A stretch of 64,000 nt of DNA from Foliimonas ilicis (GCF_039939195.1 NZ_JBDUUH010000002.1:186001-250000); one strand, 5' to 3'. Positions 1 through 9,912 are shown, numbered from the stretch's first letter. A program made the numbers and translations. The notes: a model not told the origin generated them from the sequence alone.

Positions 1-805
1 CGCCCTTCACCGAGCCGTTGAATACATTCAGCTCGGAAAAGAAGCCCGCGACGAACAGGTTTTTCGGGTGAAGATAAAGATCCTCCGCACGTCCGACCTG
101 TATCAGCTTCCCGTCTTTCAGAAGGGCGATCCGGTCGCCCATCCTCATTGCCTCTTCGGCATCATGGGTAACGACTATGGCGGTCGCGCGGCTTTGGCGC
201 AAAATCGCCAGCGTTTCGGCCCGCACCGAATCCTTCAGGCGCGAATCAAGACCGGAAAAGGGTTCGTCCATCAAAAGCACGGCAGGACGCGGCGCCAGCG
301 CCCGCGCCAATGCCACGCGCTGCTGCTCGCCGCCTGACAGAACATGCGGATAAGAGCCCGCATAATGTTCCAGCCCGACCCGCGAAAGCGCGATAAGCGC
401 CTCGCGCTGCGCCTCTTCCTTGGAGAGCGCGGTCAGCCCGAAAGAGACATTCTGCAGGATCGTCATATGCGGAAAGAGCGCGAAATCCTGAAAAACCAGC
501 CCGATCGAGCGCTTTTCCGGCGGCAAAAACACCGATGGCCCGGCAATTTCACGCTCATTGAGCATGACTTTTCCGGTTTTCTGGCTCTCGATACCGGCGG
601 CGATACGTAGCAGCGTCGTCTTGCCTGAACCGGATGGCCCCAGAAGGCAAAGCACCTCACCCGGTTCCGCGGCCAGCGATACGTCGCGCAGCGTTTCCGC
701 ATCGGGGCCGAAGGAATGCGTGATGTTTTCGAACGAAAGGCGCGCGGCAAAGGTCACGCCTGCCGTGACGCGGGAAGAAGCTTCCGCCTTTTTACCTGAT
801 GCCAC
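1..805 (-). CDS. ABC transporter ATP-binding protein, FbpC-like (partial)
   Basis: This is the ATPase subunit of an import-type ABC transporter, truncated by the left edge; about 268 residues are visible. Reading the minus strand gives a Walker A (GPSGSGKTT), a signature (LSGGEQQRVALARAL), a Walker B (VLLMDEPFSGLD) and the H-loop histidine (VVTHD). The missing end would hold the rest of the C-terminal TOBE-type domain. The order of motifs and the linker resemble Fe(III)/spermidine-putrescine ATPases (FbpC/PotA), but the substrate cannot be read from the sequence. The chosen start is GTG at 803-805; in-frame GTGs at 812-814 and 815-817 are alternatives. The next gene upstream (scpB) ends at 835, so the two are tightly packed and may be cotranscribed. 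Confidence 0.85.
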   Translation of the reverse strand, partial: MASGKKAEASSRVTAGVTFAARLSFENITHSFGPDAETLRDVSLAAEPGEVLCLLGPSGSGKTTLLRIAAGIESQKTGKVMLNEREIAGPSVFLPPEKRSIGLVFQDFALFPHMTILQNVSFGLTALSKEEAQREALIALSRVGLEHYAGSYPHVLSGGEQQRVALARALAPRPAVLLMDEPFSGLDSRLKDSVRAETLAILRQSRATAIVVTHDAEEAMRMGDRIALLKDGKLIQVGRAEDLYLHPKNLFVAGFFSELNVFNGSVKG

Positions 806-834
806 CCTACTCACCACACATAGTTCCGATGCGC

Positions 835-1557
835 TCAATCATCGGTGACCCGGGGCGTCAAAAGCCCCAGTTCTTCCAAGTCTATGTCTGTAAGCGGGTC
901 TTCGTCTTCGGTCAAAAGGTCCGGCTCGCTCGGTGGCAGCGGCATGCTGAAATTCGAAGGCATGCGCGCCGAAAGCAGACCCGCTCCCTTCAATTCCTCG
1001 ACACCGGGCAGATCGCGAAGCTCTTCCAGCGAGAAATGATCGAGAAACAAATCGGTCGTGCCATAGGTCACAGGTCGGCCCGGCGTCTTGCGCCTGCCGC
1101 GCATGCGCATCCATTCGGTCTCCAGAAGCGTGTCGAGTGTGCCTTTGGATGTTTCGACGCCCCGAATATCCTCAATTTCGGCGCGCGTAGCCGGCTGGTG
1201 ATAGGCGATGATCGCCAGAACTTCCAAAGCGGCACGCGAAAGCTTGCGCTGCTGAACCGCATCGCGGCTCATAAGGAAAGCCAGATCGCCAGCGGTCCTG
1301 AAGGCCCAGCAATTGGCGACGCGAACGAGATTGACGCCCCTGCCCGCATAAAGCCGCTGAAGCTGCGTCATGACGAGCGCGATATCGGCACCTTCGGGAA
1401 GGCGCTCAGTAAGCGCGCGCTCACTGACCGGCTCAGCACTTGCGAAGACAATCGCTTCGGCCATGCGCATGATCTCGGAGATTTCCGGCCGCGTGCCGTG
1501 TTCCACCGCGTCATCGTCTTCGCCGGAAAGCAGCGGAATGACGTTCGAGCCGCTCAT
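835..1557 (-). CDS. scpB: Segregation and condensation protein B
   Basis: A 240-residue ScpB homologue, one of the two non-SMC subunits of the SMC-ScpAB condensin that compacts and segregates the chromosome. The core matches the family's tandem winged-helix fold, including the segment LEVLAIIAYHQPATRAEIEDIRG near residue 90 and GRPVTYGTTDLFLDHF near 150. Longer in-frame extensions exist upstream, but the start at 1555-1557 gives MSGSNVIPLL and overlaps the scpA stop by four bases (ATGA), the usual translational coupling of this pair. The C-terminus is acidic (EDEDPLTDIDLEELG), common in alphaproteobacterial forms. It sits in an scpA-scpB operon downstream of nagZ. Confidence 0.95.
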   Translation of the reverse strand: MSGSNVIPLLSGEDDDAVEHGTRPEISEIMRMAEAIVFASAEPVSERALTERLPEGADIALVMTQLQRLYAGRGVNLVRVANCWAFRTAGDLAFLMSRDAVQQRKLSRAALEVLAIIAYHQPATRAEIEDIRGVETSKGTLDTLLETEWMRMRGRRKTPGRPVTYGTTDLFLDHFSLEELRDLPGVEELKGAGLLSARMPSNFSMPLPPSEPDLLTEDEDPLTDIDLEELGLLTPRVTDD

Positions 1558-2396
1558 GAGGCCGTGTCCGGAGTTTCGGAGGGTCGGATGCGATTGCGCA
1601 GATAAAGCGGTGCAAAGGCTTCCTGCTGGCGCATTTCGATTTGCCCCTCCCGCACCATTTCGAGGCTGGCCGCGAAAGAACTGGCAATTGCCGTGGAACG
1701 CTCCTGCGGCGTGGTCATGTATTCGATAAGAAACCGGTCGAGCGCCGTCCAATCGTCCAGACCGCCGACGAGGCGGGTGAGAATGTCCCTTGCCTGTTTG
1801 AGCGACCACACACCGCGCTTGGCGATATGCACATTGTTGACGATGAGGCGCTGGCGCTGGATCGCGTAGGCCTTGAGCAGATCGTAGAGCGTGGCCGAGT
1901 ATTCGTTGCGCTTTTCGATGATCACCATTTCAGGCATGCCACGCGCGAACACATCGCGGCCGAGCCTGTTGCGGTTGACGAGGCGGGCTGCCGCATCGCG
2001 CATCGCTTCGAGACGCTTCAGGCGAAACTGGAGCGTTGCGGCCAGTTCTTCGCCGCTTTCGCCCTCGTCGCCAGGCAATTTGGGAATGAGCAGCTTGGAT
2101 TTCAGATAGGCCAGCCATGCAGCCATGACGAGATAATCTGCGGCCAGTTCAAGCCGCATGGCGCGCGCGCCGTCGATGAACTTCAAATATTGCTCGACGA
2201 GCGCCACAATCGAGATACGCGCCAGATCGACCTTTTGCGTGCGAGCCAGATGAAGGAGCAGGTCGAGCGGGCCTTCGAAACCAGCGACATCAACGACGAG
2301 CGAGGGTTCGCTGACACCGCGATTCTCGTCATTGTCCGTCCACAGCCGATCCATCGGAGTGGCCTTGCCGACCTTACTTTCCAATGCATTGGCCAC
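1554..2396 (-). CDS. scpA: Segregation and condensation protein A
   Basis: A 280-residue ScpA (kleisin), which bridges the SMC head domains and binds ScpB. The diagnostic N-terminal motif GFEGPLDLLLHLARTQKVDL is present, followed by LAADYLVMAAWLAYLKSKLLIP and a C-terminal winged-helix region. The start could also be at the internal Met of MDRLWTD about 14 residues in. It begins 16 bases after the nagZ stop, so nagZ-scpA-scpB form a likely operon, an arrangement frequent in Rhizobiales. Confidence 0.95.
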   Translation of the reverse strand: MANALESKVGKATPMDRLWTDNDENRGVSEPSLVVDVAGFEGPLDLLLHLARTQKVDLARISIVALVEQYLKFIDGARAMRLELAADYLVMAAWLAYLKSKLLIPKLPGDEGESGEELAATLQFRLKRLEAMRDAAARLVNRNRLGRDVFARGMPEMVIIEKRNEYSATLYDLLKAYAIQRQRLIVNNVHIAKRGVWSLKQARDILTRLVGGLDDWTALDRFLIEYMTTPQERSTAIASSFAASLEMVREGQIEMRQQEAFAPLYLRNRIRPSETPDTAS

Positions 2397-2412
2397 GGTT
2401 TTCTCGATCTCC

Positions 2413-3432
2413 CTAGGCGACTGCCTCGAAATAGGATGCGAATTCTGCGCGCAAATCCGTCTCGGTGAGCCCGTCGCCTTCGTTCAGCATTTGAAGTGCA
2501 CGCTGCGCACGCTCCAAAGACATACCCGTCAACGCATCGGTGCGCGAGGCGATGCCCGCCATTTCTTCCATAATTCCATTGCAGTGAAGGACCAGATCGC
2601 AACCTGCCGCAAGGATTGCCGCCGCTTTTGACGGGAAATCCCCAGAAAGTGCCTTCATCGAGGTATCGTCGCTCATCAAAAGACCGTCAAAGCCGATTTC
2701 CTCGCGAATGATGCTCTGGATTACCTTTGCCGAAGTCGTTGCCGGATTTTCAGGGTCTATTGCCGAGTAGACGACATGTGCGGTCATCGCCATCGGAATG
2801 TTATTCAGCGCTTTGAAAGGCGCGAAATCATGGCGGCGCAGCTCATCGAGCGGCGTATCTACGGTCGGCAGTTCGAAATGCGTATCCGCGAATGCGCGGC
2901 CATGCCCCGGAATATGCTTCATGACGGGCAATACGCCGCCTGCCAGCAAACCGTCGCATGCCGCCCTGCCCAGTTCCGCGACGATCTTCGGATCCTTGCC
3001 ATAGGCACGCGCGCCGATGACATCGCTGGCGCCCTCAATCGGAACATCGAGCACCGGCAGGCAATCTGACGTAATACCAAGTCGCGAAAGATCGAGCGCG
3101 TGAAGGCGAGACAGCAGCCATGTTGCACGCAGGCCCGCTTCACGATCCTGCTTGTAGATCGCGCCAAGCGCTGCCGCGGCAGGATAGTTCGGCGCAATCG
3201 GCGGTCGAAGCCGCTGAACGCGTCCGCCTTCCTGATCGATGAATACCGGAGCCTCAGGCCTGCCGACACTGTCTCGCATGCTCGCAACCAGATCACGTAC
3301 CTGCGCCGGCTCTACAATGTTTCTTGCAAACAGTATGAAGCCCCACGGACGCTCGTCGCTGTAAAAGCGGATTTCGTCTTCGGTGAGGCTGGTCCCGGCA
3401 CAGCCGAGAATCATGGATTTTGATTCGCTCAT
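2413..3432 (-). CDS. nagZ: Beta-N-acetylhexosaminidase NagZ (GH3)
   Basis: A 339-residue cytoplasmic family 3 glycoside hydrolase that removes N-acetylglucosamine from muropeptides during cell-wall recycling. The NagZ signature KHIPGHGRA, which carries the catalytic His on its mobile loop, is present near residue 170, and the nucleophile Asp lies in LLMSDDTSM near residue 245. FIDQEGGRVQRL near residue 60 is a further family landmark. The start at 3430-3432 (MSESKS) is preferred over an upstream in-frame ATG because it gives the normal family N-terminus. There is no signal peptide, as expected. Confidence 0.94.
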   Translation of the reverse strand: MSESKSMILGCAGTSLTEDEIRFYSDERPWGFILFARNIVEPAQVRDLVASMRDSVGRPEAPVFIDQEGGRVQRLRPPIAPNYPAAAALGAIYKQDREAGLRATWLLSRLHALDLSRLGITSDCLPVLDVPIEGASDVIGARAYGKDPKIVAELGRAACDGLLAGGVLPVMKHIPGHGRAFADTHFELPTVDTPLDELRRHDFAPFKALNNIPMAMTAHVVYSAIDPENPATTSAKVIQSIIREEIGFDGLLMSDDTSMKALSGDFPSKAAAILAAGCDLVLHCNGIMEEMAGIASRTDALTGMSLERAQRALQMLNEGDGLTETDLRAEFASYFEAVA

Positions 3433-3500
3433 GCGATCGATATTAGGACCGGACAGCAACATTTGGAACTACCGGGAATAAGCCCGGCCATCCAGAACGG

Positions 3501-3535
3501 AAAAAGCCGGCGCGAGATTTTCGCGCCGGCTTTTC
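3501..3535 (-). terminator. Rho-independent terminator
   Basis: Strong GC hairpin with arms GCCGGCGCGA and TCGCGCCGGC around a short loop, flanked by an A run on one side and a T run on the other. It lies just past the stop of the SPOR-domain gene (3554) and before nagZ, so it most likely ends the SPOR transcript on the minus strand. Confidence 0.85.
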
Positions 3536-3553
3536 GAATTGCGACTGTGTCGT

Positions 3554-6331
3554 TTAGCGGGAAACGAAGCAGTTTCCGCCAGCAGCCTTGTAGCTTTCGC
3601 AAAGCGTGACCGCTTCATTGCGGGTCTGGGCCGGGATGCGAACCCGCCAGAATGTTCCCTTGCCGGCGATCTCGGCCTTCACGATGCTCGGCTGACGTCC
3701 GTTGAGAACGCTGCTGTAGCGACGCGACAGATCCTGATAGCTCGACTGTGCGGCGGCTTCGCTTGGCTGCGATGCGATCTGCATTGCCCAGGCGCCTGCT
3801 GCTGCTCCTGCCGCAGGTGCGGCTGCTGCAACCTGCTGCGGCTGAACTTCGCCGACAACATTGACCGGCTGGTTTGCCGGACGCGACGGTGCGGCTTCCA
3901 TGGTCGATGGCATAGCGGATGGCGCATTGTTGGAAGGCTGCGGCGCAAGTGCCGGGCCAGTCGATGCGGTCGTCTCACCGGTCGAGGCAACAGGTGCCAG
4001 AACGCCTTCCGAAGCGGTATCGGCGGTCTGTGCTGGTGCTGCCGCCGGTTCCTCACGAGGAACAAGCGAACCGTCCGGACGCACGACCATGGTACGAACC
4101 TTGCGCGGTGCAACGGCTGCGACTTCATTTGCCGCCGTATTGTCGGCACCCGCTTGCGTAGGCTGCAGACGATCTTCCGACTTCATGGCGACACCCGGCA
4201 GATTTTCGTCGTCGCCAAGAGGCATAGCGTCATTGGCTTCTTCGTTTGCACGGGCGGTGATGTCGACAGGCTCTTCAGCCGTTGTGACAAGCTGTTCCTG
4301 TGCAGGGCCGGTGTTTGCAGGCGTTTCAGACGGCGGGCCGGAACGGGCCACGCTTTCGTAAACCTTGCTGTCCTGATTCGGGATCGTCGTTCCGCCCGGA
4401 TTTTCCGGCCGGACCTTGATTGGCGAATCGTCCGCGCGGACGATTGCAGGCGCATCGGAGCCGCTGCCGCCACCGAAGGAGAATGCCAGCGCACCGACGC
4501 CACCGAGAATGGCCACACCACCAACTAGGGCAGCGATCATCAGACCACGGCGCTTGGGTTCCTGGCGGACCTCCTGATATTCGGGAAGCGCCATTTCCTC
4601 GTCGAGAGACGGATCATAGCCGAGATCGTCGGCTGCACCCTGCTGGTAGCCATTGCTCGAATTGCCACCGAAAAAGTCATCGGTCGCGAAATTCGCATAA
4701 GGATCGGCAGGAGTGCCGGCGGCCGGTGCAGTCTGATTGGCACGGGCGTAGGCATTGCCTGCAGCATAGGCTCCGACGCCAGCGGCAACACCGGCTGCAG
4801 CGTAACCATATTGGGAAGCAGGGGCCGCCTGCGCATCGTCATCCAGCGTCAGATCGAAATCGGACCCGAAATCGTCCAGCGCATCGGTTTCCGCAGCAGC
4901 AGTCGCTGCCGGTGCTTCCGGCTCGCTCGGATTCATGTCGTTCAGCAGATTGGCGAACTCTGCGTCGAGATCGTCATAGGCTGCGGCAGACGGAACATCT
5001 TCCTCATGAGCCAATTCCGGAAGATCGAGATCGTCCGCAAGCGCGATTGCCTGTTCCGGCACATCGATGGTTTCGATGTCGGGAATGCCTGCGTCGGACG
5101 TCGCTGCGACCGGCGCAACATCATCCTGCTCATCGACATAGTGCGCGGTTTCCGCAACAGCCGCTTCAGCAACGGGTTCTTCAGCCTGCGGCTCATTGTA
5201 ATACTGGGTCGGCGTCTGCCTGCTCCAGACATGCGTGTCCTGCGGCGTGTAATTGGTCAGCGCCGCGAGTTCTTCGAGCGGATCGACCTCGGAAGCCTCT
5301 ACGGCCTCCTGAGCGTCGAAGGCAGGCTCCGGCTGAGTGGAAGCCGAATAATCCACGTAGTTCGCATGCTCGAAATTCGCCGCTTCTTCTACAACCGGCT
5401 GGTCTTCGGCTTCATATGCGAAATCCTGCTCCTGCTCGGCAACAGCATCGTCTTCATAATGCGATGACGCGTAAACCGGCTGTTCCTGCGGAGCCTCGAA
5501 ATGGCTGACCTCGAGCGAAGGCTCGTCAAAGGCCAGATCGTCTTCCGAGAAATTCATCTCTGCCGGATCGAAGGCCTGAACTGGCTCCGGCGCGACTGCT
5601 TCCGGTGCGTTATATTCAACGGACGCAGGCTGCGGGCTGCTGGCCGGGTCCATATTGCCCAAAAGCGCATTCAGCTCGTCTTCAAGGCTCAGTTCGGCTG
5701 CAGGCGCGGCAGCGACAGGTGCTGGAGCCTCTACCTGATAATGATCTTCAGTTTCGATTTCTGCAGGCTCAAGCTCTGCACTGCTCTCGAACGGAGGCAG
5801 CGACGAACCGAAATCCATATCGACTTCCGCGAGCGCAGAATCGAAATCGGAGGAGAAATCCTCGCCTTCCTGACCGTAGGAGACGGCCTCGACCTCAGCG
5901 CTTTCCGCGTAAGGCTGCGCATCCGCAGGCTGCGGCTGCCAGGACGTATCGACCGCGAATTCCTGCTCGAAGGAAGCGGCAAGCTCATCTTCGGAATATT
6001 CGTGAGCGACGGGCGCGTAATCCTGCTCGAAAGGCTGGTCCGTCACCGTGCTGGCCGGTTCAGGAGCGACCGGCTCGTAGGCCGCCGCCTCATAAGGCTG
6101 CTCGCTCGCATCATCCTCAAGGGAGAACTCGCCGAGAAGCTCCTTTTCGAGATCGATGCTGAAATCGTCCTCGCCCAGATGATCTGCGGAGGCCGACTGT
6201 GCGGCCACCTCATTTTCAGAACCGACCGGCTGACGCGGGTCAAATCCCATTATTCTGGTGAGTTCTGCAAACGGGTCTTCGTTGGAAACCTCGCCGCGAT
6301 CAGCAATCCTCAGATTGTTTCTCTCTGCCAT
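3554..6331 (-). CDS. SPOR-domain membrane protein
   Basis: A 925-residue protein with a long, acidic, Glu/Ala/Pro-rich N-terminal region (about residues 1-590) predicted to be disordered. One transmembrane helix follows near residues 595-620 (LMIAALVGGVAILGGVGALAF), then a Pro/Ala-rich periplasmic linker and a C-terminal SPOR domain (AWAMQIASQ to CFVSR, last 80 residues). SPOR domains bind denuded peptidoglycan at division sites, so a role in cell division or envelope maintenance is inferred. The start at 6329-6331 (MAERNN) is chosen over an in-frame Met seven codons upstream. It is immediately downstream of argS, the common alphaproteobacterial arrangement. Confidence 0.85.
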   Translation of the reverse strand: MAERNNLRIADRGEVSNEDPFAELTRIMGFDPRQPVGSENEVAAQSASADHLGEDDFSIDLEKELLGEFSLEDDASEQPYEAAAYEPVAPEPASTVTDQPFEQDYAPVAHEYSEDELAASFEQEFAVDTSWQPQPADAQPYAESAEVEAVSYGQEGEDFSSDFDSALAEVDMDFGSSLPPFESSAELEPAEIETEDHYQVEAPAPVAAAPAAELSLEDELNALLGNMDPASSPQPASVEYNAPEAVAPEPVQAFDPAEMNFSEDDLAFDEPSLEVSHFEAPQEQPVYASSHYEDDAVAEQEQDFAYEAEDQPVVEEAANFEHANYVDYSASTQPEPAFDAQEAVEASEVDPLEELAALTNYTPQDTHVWSRQTPTQYYNEPQAEEPVAEAAVAETAHYVDEQDDVAPVAATSDAGIPDIETIDVPEQAIALADDLDLPELAHEEDVPSAAAYDDLDAEFANLLNDMNPSEPEAPAATAAAETDALDDFGSDFDLTLDDDAQAAPASQYGYAAAGVAAGVGAYAAGNAYARANQTAPAAGTPADPYANFATDDFFGGNSSNGYQQGAADDLGYDPSLDEEMALPEYQEVRQEPKRRGLMIAALVGGVAILGGVGALAFSFGGGSGSDAPAIVRADDSPIKVRPENPGGTTIPNQDSKVYESVARSGPPSETPANTGPAQEQLVTTAEEPVDITARANEEANDAMPLGDDENLPGVAMKSEDRLQPTQAGADNTAANEVAAVAPRKVRTMVVRPDGSLVPREEPAAAPAQTADTASEGVLAPVASTGETTASTGPALAPQPSNNAPSAMPSTMEAAPSRPANQPVNVVGEVQPQQVAAAAPAAGAAAGAWAMQIASQPSEAAAQSSYQDLSRRYSSVLNGRQPSIVKAEIAGKGTFWRVRIPAQTRNEAVTLCESYKAAGGNCFVSR

Positions 6332-6434
6332 GTTCTTTTTCCGAACTCGCACTCAATCGGACGCCACGGACGTCGCGCAGGGTTGGGCCATACCAGCGCA
6401 TTGTGGGCAAAAGGTGACAGGTTCTTCCGGTAAC

Positions 6435-8192
6435 CTAGCGCATTTCCTTGGGTGCTTCCGCCCCAATAAGCGCCAGGCCTGACGACAAAACGTCCGAAAC
6501 AGCCTGCACCAGCCCGAGTCTGGCATGGGTCAATACTGGATCGTTAACCTTAACAAACCGTAAGTCCGGGTTATCTGAGCCGCGATTCCACAAAGCATGG
6601 AAGCTGCTGGCGACATCAAACAGGTAGAATGCGAGCTTGTGCGGCTCCATGGATTGGGCAGCCGATTCAACCAGTCGCGGATACTCGGCAAGCTTGCGGA
6701 TCATACCCAGCTCAGCCTCGTCGGACAGCTTGGAAACCCCGCTCTTCAAGCCTTCGCGGCTGAAATCGGTAGCCTGCAACTGCTCCGCAGCCTGCCGGAA
6801 AACGGAGTGACTGCGGGCAGACGCATACTGCACGTAAAAGACCGGATTGTCCTTCGACTGCTCCGTCACCTTCGCAAAGTCGAAATCGAGCGGCGCATCG
6901 CTCTTTCTGTAGAGCATCATGAAGCGAATCGGGTCGCGACCGACTTCTTCGACCGCTTCGCGCAGCGTCACGAAGTCGCCCGACCGCTTCGACATGCGCA
7001 CCGGTTCGCCATCGCGATAGAGTTTTACGAGGTTGCAAAGCAGGATGTCGAGCTTGACCTTGCCGTCCGAAAGCGCGTTCGCCAGCGCCTGCATACGCTT
7101 GACGTAACCGCCATGGTCGGCACCCAGAACGAAGATCAGCTCTTCGAATCCGCGCGCGATCTTGTCCTTCATGTAGGCAACGTCGGCAGCGAAATAGGTA
7201 TAGGCGCCGTCGGACTTCACCAGCGGACGATCCATGTCGTCGCCGATCTCGGTCGAGCGAAACAGCGTCTGCTCGCGGTCTTCCCAATCGTCTGGCAGTT
7301 GCCCCTTGGGCGGCGGAAGCGTGCCCTTGTAGACATGGCCCTTGAGCTTCAGATCGGTGATCGCCGAGCGAATGGCGCTGCCGCCATCTGCATGCAGCTT
7401 GCGCTCCGAGAAGAACAATTCGTGGCGCACATTCAAGAGAGCGAGATCGTCGCGGATCATATCCATCATGGCGTCGATGGTGCGATCCTTGACCAGCGCC
7501 AGGGATTCCTCTTCCGGCATCTGCAGAAGATTGCGCCCGAATTCCTTCGCCAGCGCCTCACCCACCGGCACGAGATAATCGCCCGGATAGAGGCCAGCCG
7601 GGATTTCGCCGATGTCGTCGCCCAGCGCCTCGCGGTAGCGCAAAAAGGCCGAACGCCCCAGAACGTCGATCTGCGCACCGGCATCGTTGATGTAATATTC
7701 CTTGGTGACGTCGTATCCGGCAAAGCCCAGCAGGTTTGCCAGCGTGTCGCCGACGACCGCGCCACGGCAATGGCCGACATGCATCGGACCGGTCGGGTTT
7801 GCCGAAACATATTCGACATTGACCTTGCGGCCTTTGCCGACCTTTGAGCGGCCATAATCGGCGCCCTTGTCCAGAATCGTTGCGAGATGTGTCTGCCAGT
7901 AGCTGTCATGCAGCTTCAGATTGACGAAGCCCGGCCCGGCGATTTCCGCCTTTGCAACATCGGAATCTTCACCAAGCGCTGCAACGATGCGCTCGGCAAG
8001 CGCACGCGGGTTCTGCCCGACCGGCTTTGCCAGCACCATCGCGGCATTCGTTGCCAGATCGCCATGGGTCGCGTCGCGCGGCGGCTCGACAGTGATGCGC
8101 GACAGATCGAGTGCAGCGCCATCCTTGTCTTTCAAATCAAGGGCTTGAACGATCTTTGTGATCCGCTCGCTAAAATCGGCGAAGATATTCAT
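6435..8192 (-). CDS. argS: Arginyl-tRNA synthetase
   Basis: A 585-residue class I aminoacyl-tRNA synthetase charging tRNA-Arg. It shows the HIGH-equivalent signature SANPTGPMHVGHCRGAV near residue 125 and a KMSKS-like VRMSKRSGDFV near 395, plus a C-terminal DALR anticodon-binding domain (residues about 460-585). The start is the ATG at 8190-8192 (MNIFADF); an in-frame TTG two codons upstream is unlikely. It lies between dgt and the SPOR gene on the same strand. Confidence 0.96.
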   Translation of the reverse strand: MNIFADFSERITKIVQALDLKDKDGAALDLSRITVEPPRDATHGDLATNAAMVLAKPVGQNPRALAERIVAALGEDSDVAKAEIAGPGFVNLKLHDSYWQTHLATILDKGADYGRSKVGKGRKVNVEYVSANPTGPMHVGHCRGAVVGDTLANLLGFAGYDVTKEYYINDAGAQIDVLGRSAFLRYREALGDDIGEIPAGLYPGDYLVPVGEALAKEFGRNLLQMPEEESLALVKDRTIDAMMDMIRDDLALLNVRHELFFSERKLHADGGSAIRSAITDLKLKGHVYKGTLPPPKGQLPDDWEDREQTLFRSTEIGDDMDRPLVKSDGAYTYFAADVAYMKDKIARGFEELIFVLGADHGGYVKRMQALANALSDGKVKLDILLCNLVKLYRDGEPVRMSKRSGDFVTLREAVEEVGRDPIRFMMLYRKSDAPLDFDFAKVTEQSKDNPVFYVQYASARSHSVFRQAAEQLQATDFSREGLKSGVSKLSDEAELGMIRKLAEYPRLVESAAQSMEPHKLAFYLFDVASSFHALWNRGSDNPDLRFVKVNDPVLTHARLGLVQAVSDVLSSGLALIGAEAPKEMR

Positions 8193-8251
8193 GTGCAAAC
8201 TCTGGGAAATCGAGAATTCTGACCGGAAAACACCGGAAAACTGGCTCTCGC

Positions 8252-9472
8252 CTAGCTTAAATCGGGCGTTTGGTCAAACAAGCGCCTGTGTTCCTTGATC
8301 GCATAGGTGTCGGTCATGCCCGCCAGAAAATCGGCCACATCACGCGCCTTTATGCGGTCTTCCGCGCGGTCCAGTCCTTCGCGCCAGCCTTCCGGCATCT
8401 CCCGCGGATTGGCGAAATAGACGTCGAACAATTGATGGACCATGCGCTCGGCATCCGCCCTCACCGTCATGACATCGTGGTGGCGGTAGAGATTCTTGTA
8501 GAGAAACGCTTTCAGCGTGCGTTCGTCCTCGGCCATTTCTGCCGAAAAACTCACGATCGTTTCACCGGCAAGGCGTACATCCTCGGCGCTTTGCGGTTTC
8601 AAGCGCACGAGATTAGCACTCGCAGTCGAGATCACATCCTCGACCATCATGGTGATCTGGCGCCGCATGAGTTCGTGGCCGGTGCGCACCGCATCCAGCG
8701 CGGGGTATTTTTCGCGCACGTTGCGCAGGATACCAGCCGGAAGCGCCACCGAATCCAGCATTTCCAGATCGAGCAGCCCTGCCCGCAAGCCATCGTCGAT
8801 GTCGTGCGTGTTGTAGGCAATGTCATCGGCAATGGCCGCGCATTGCGCCTCAAGCCCCGCGAAACGGTCCAGTTCGAGATCCTGGAGCGTATTGTAGTCC
8901 ACTATGGTCTTCGGAACCGGACCTTTGAGGCCCTGCCCTGACGCATCGGTCAGCGGGCCATTGTGCTTGACCAGACCTTCCAGCGTTTCCCAAGTCAGGT
9001 TCAGGCCGTCGAACTCGGCGTAGCGGCGTTCCAGCCGCGTCACAATACGCAAGGATTGCGCATTGTGGTCGAAGCCGCCCCAGCGCTTCATCTTCTCATC
9101 CAGCGCTTCTTCGCCAGTATGGCCGAACGGCGTGTGGCCGAAATCATGGACGAGCGCGATGGCCTCGGCGAGATCCTCGTCGCAACGAAGAGCGCGCGCC
9201 AACGCCCGCGCAATCTGCGCGACCTCGATCGTATGGGTCAGCCGCGTGCGGTAATGGTCGCCTTCATGAGCGATGAACACTTGAGTCTTGTGCTTCAGGC
9301 GGCGAAAGGCGGTAGAATGGATGATGCGGTCGCGGTCGCGCTGGAAAGGCGTTCGCGTCGGGCTCTCGACTTCATCGAACAGCCTGCCCCGCGATGTTGC
9401 CGGATCGCATGCATAGGCGGCCCTCGGACGATAGCCGAAGCCGATACCATCGAGCTTGCTTGAATCTTTCAT
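8252..9472 (-). CDS. dgt: dGTP triphosphohydrolase-like protein
   Basis: A 406-residue HD-domain dNTP triphosphohydrolase that removes triphosphate from deoxynucleotides. Metal-binding motifs are visible: FRRLKHKTQVF, the His of LTHTIEVAQIARAL, the HD pair in ALVHDFGHTPFGHTGEEAL and the downstream Asp in THDIDDGLRAG. Length and motifs match the type 2 (SPO0II/alpha) subfamily. It is divergent from erpA, with only about 70 bases between the two genes. Confidence 0.93.
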   Translation of the reverse strand: MKDSSKLDGIGFGYRPRAAYACDPATSRGRLFDEVESPTRTPFQRDRDRIIHSTAFRRLKHKTQVFIAHEGDHYRTRLTHTIEVAQIARALARALRCDEDLAEAIALVHDFGHTPFGHTGEEALDEKMKRWGGFDHNAQSLRIVTRLERRYAEFDGLNLTWETLEGLVKHNGPLTDASGQGLKGPVPKTIVDYNTLQDLELDRFAGLEAQCAAIADDIAYNTHDIDDGLRAGLLDLEMLDSVALPAGILRNVREKYPALDAVRTGHELMRRQITMMVEDVISTASANLVRLKPQSAEDVRLAGETIVSFSAEMAEDERTLKAFLYKNLYRHHDVMTVRADAERMVHQLFDVYFANPREMPEGWREGLDRAEDRIKARDVADFLAGMTDTYAIKEHRRLFDQTPDLS

Positions 9473-9544
9473 TGACCGCCGCCGGTTGACTTGCCCCCAC
9501 GCGCTTCATACCTATGGTAAGAACGCAATTGCAAGGTGACGCCC

Positions 9545-9895
9545 ATGGGCGCTGACGCCAAGATTTCGATGAAAAATGTAGAAGTTTCCGATGCGGCCGC
9601 AAAGCGCGTCGCAAAGATCGTTGCCGGAGAACCCGGCAAGATAGGTTTGCGCGTGTCCGTCGAAGGCGGCGGATGCTCCGGTTTTTCCTACAAATTCGAT
9701 CTGGTCGATTCGAAAAACGACGATGACATCGCAATCGAAAAGGATGGCGCGACCGTTCTGATCGATGAAATGTCGCTGATTTATATGGGCGGTTCGGTCA
9801 TCGACTTCGTCGACGATCTGATGGGCCAGTCCTTCCAGATCAGAAATCCGAACGCGGTTGCTTCCTGCGGCTGCGGGACAAGTTTTTCGATCTGA
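9545..9895 (+). CDS. erpA: Iron-sulfur cluster insertion protein ErpA
   Basis: A 116-residue A-type Fe-S carrier of the HesB/IscA family. The three conserved cysteines are present in GGGCSGFSY near residue 45 and CGCGTSF at the C-terminus. An AAGGTG ribosome-binding site at 9533-9538 is correctly spaced for the ATG at 9545; a GTG at 9536 overlaps that site and is less likely. It is transcribed away from dgt and ends in a strong terminator. Confidence 0.92.
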   Translation: MGADAKISMKNVEVSDAAAKRVAKIVAGEPGKIGLRVSVEGGGCSGFSYKFDLVDSKNDDDIAIEKDGATVLIDEMSLIYMGGSVIDFVDDLMGQSFQIRNPNAVASCGCGTSFSI

Positions 9896-9912
9896 ACGGC
9901 ACGAATTCAAAA

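Noticed and set aside
4420..5508. A long plus-strand frame over the SPOR-domain gene
   Set aside because: It is opposite an Ala/Glu-rich coding sequence, and its His/Arg-rich translation is typical of antisense artefacts.
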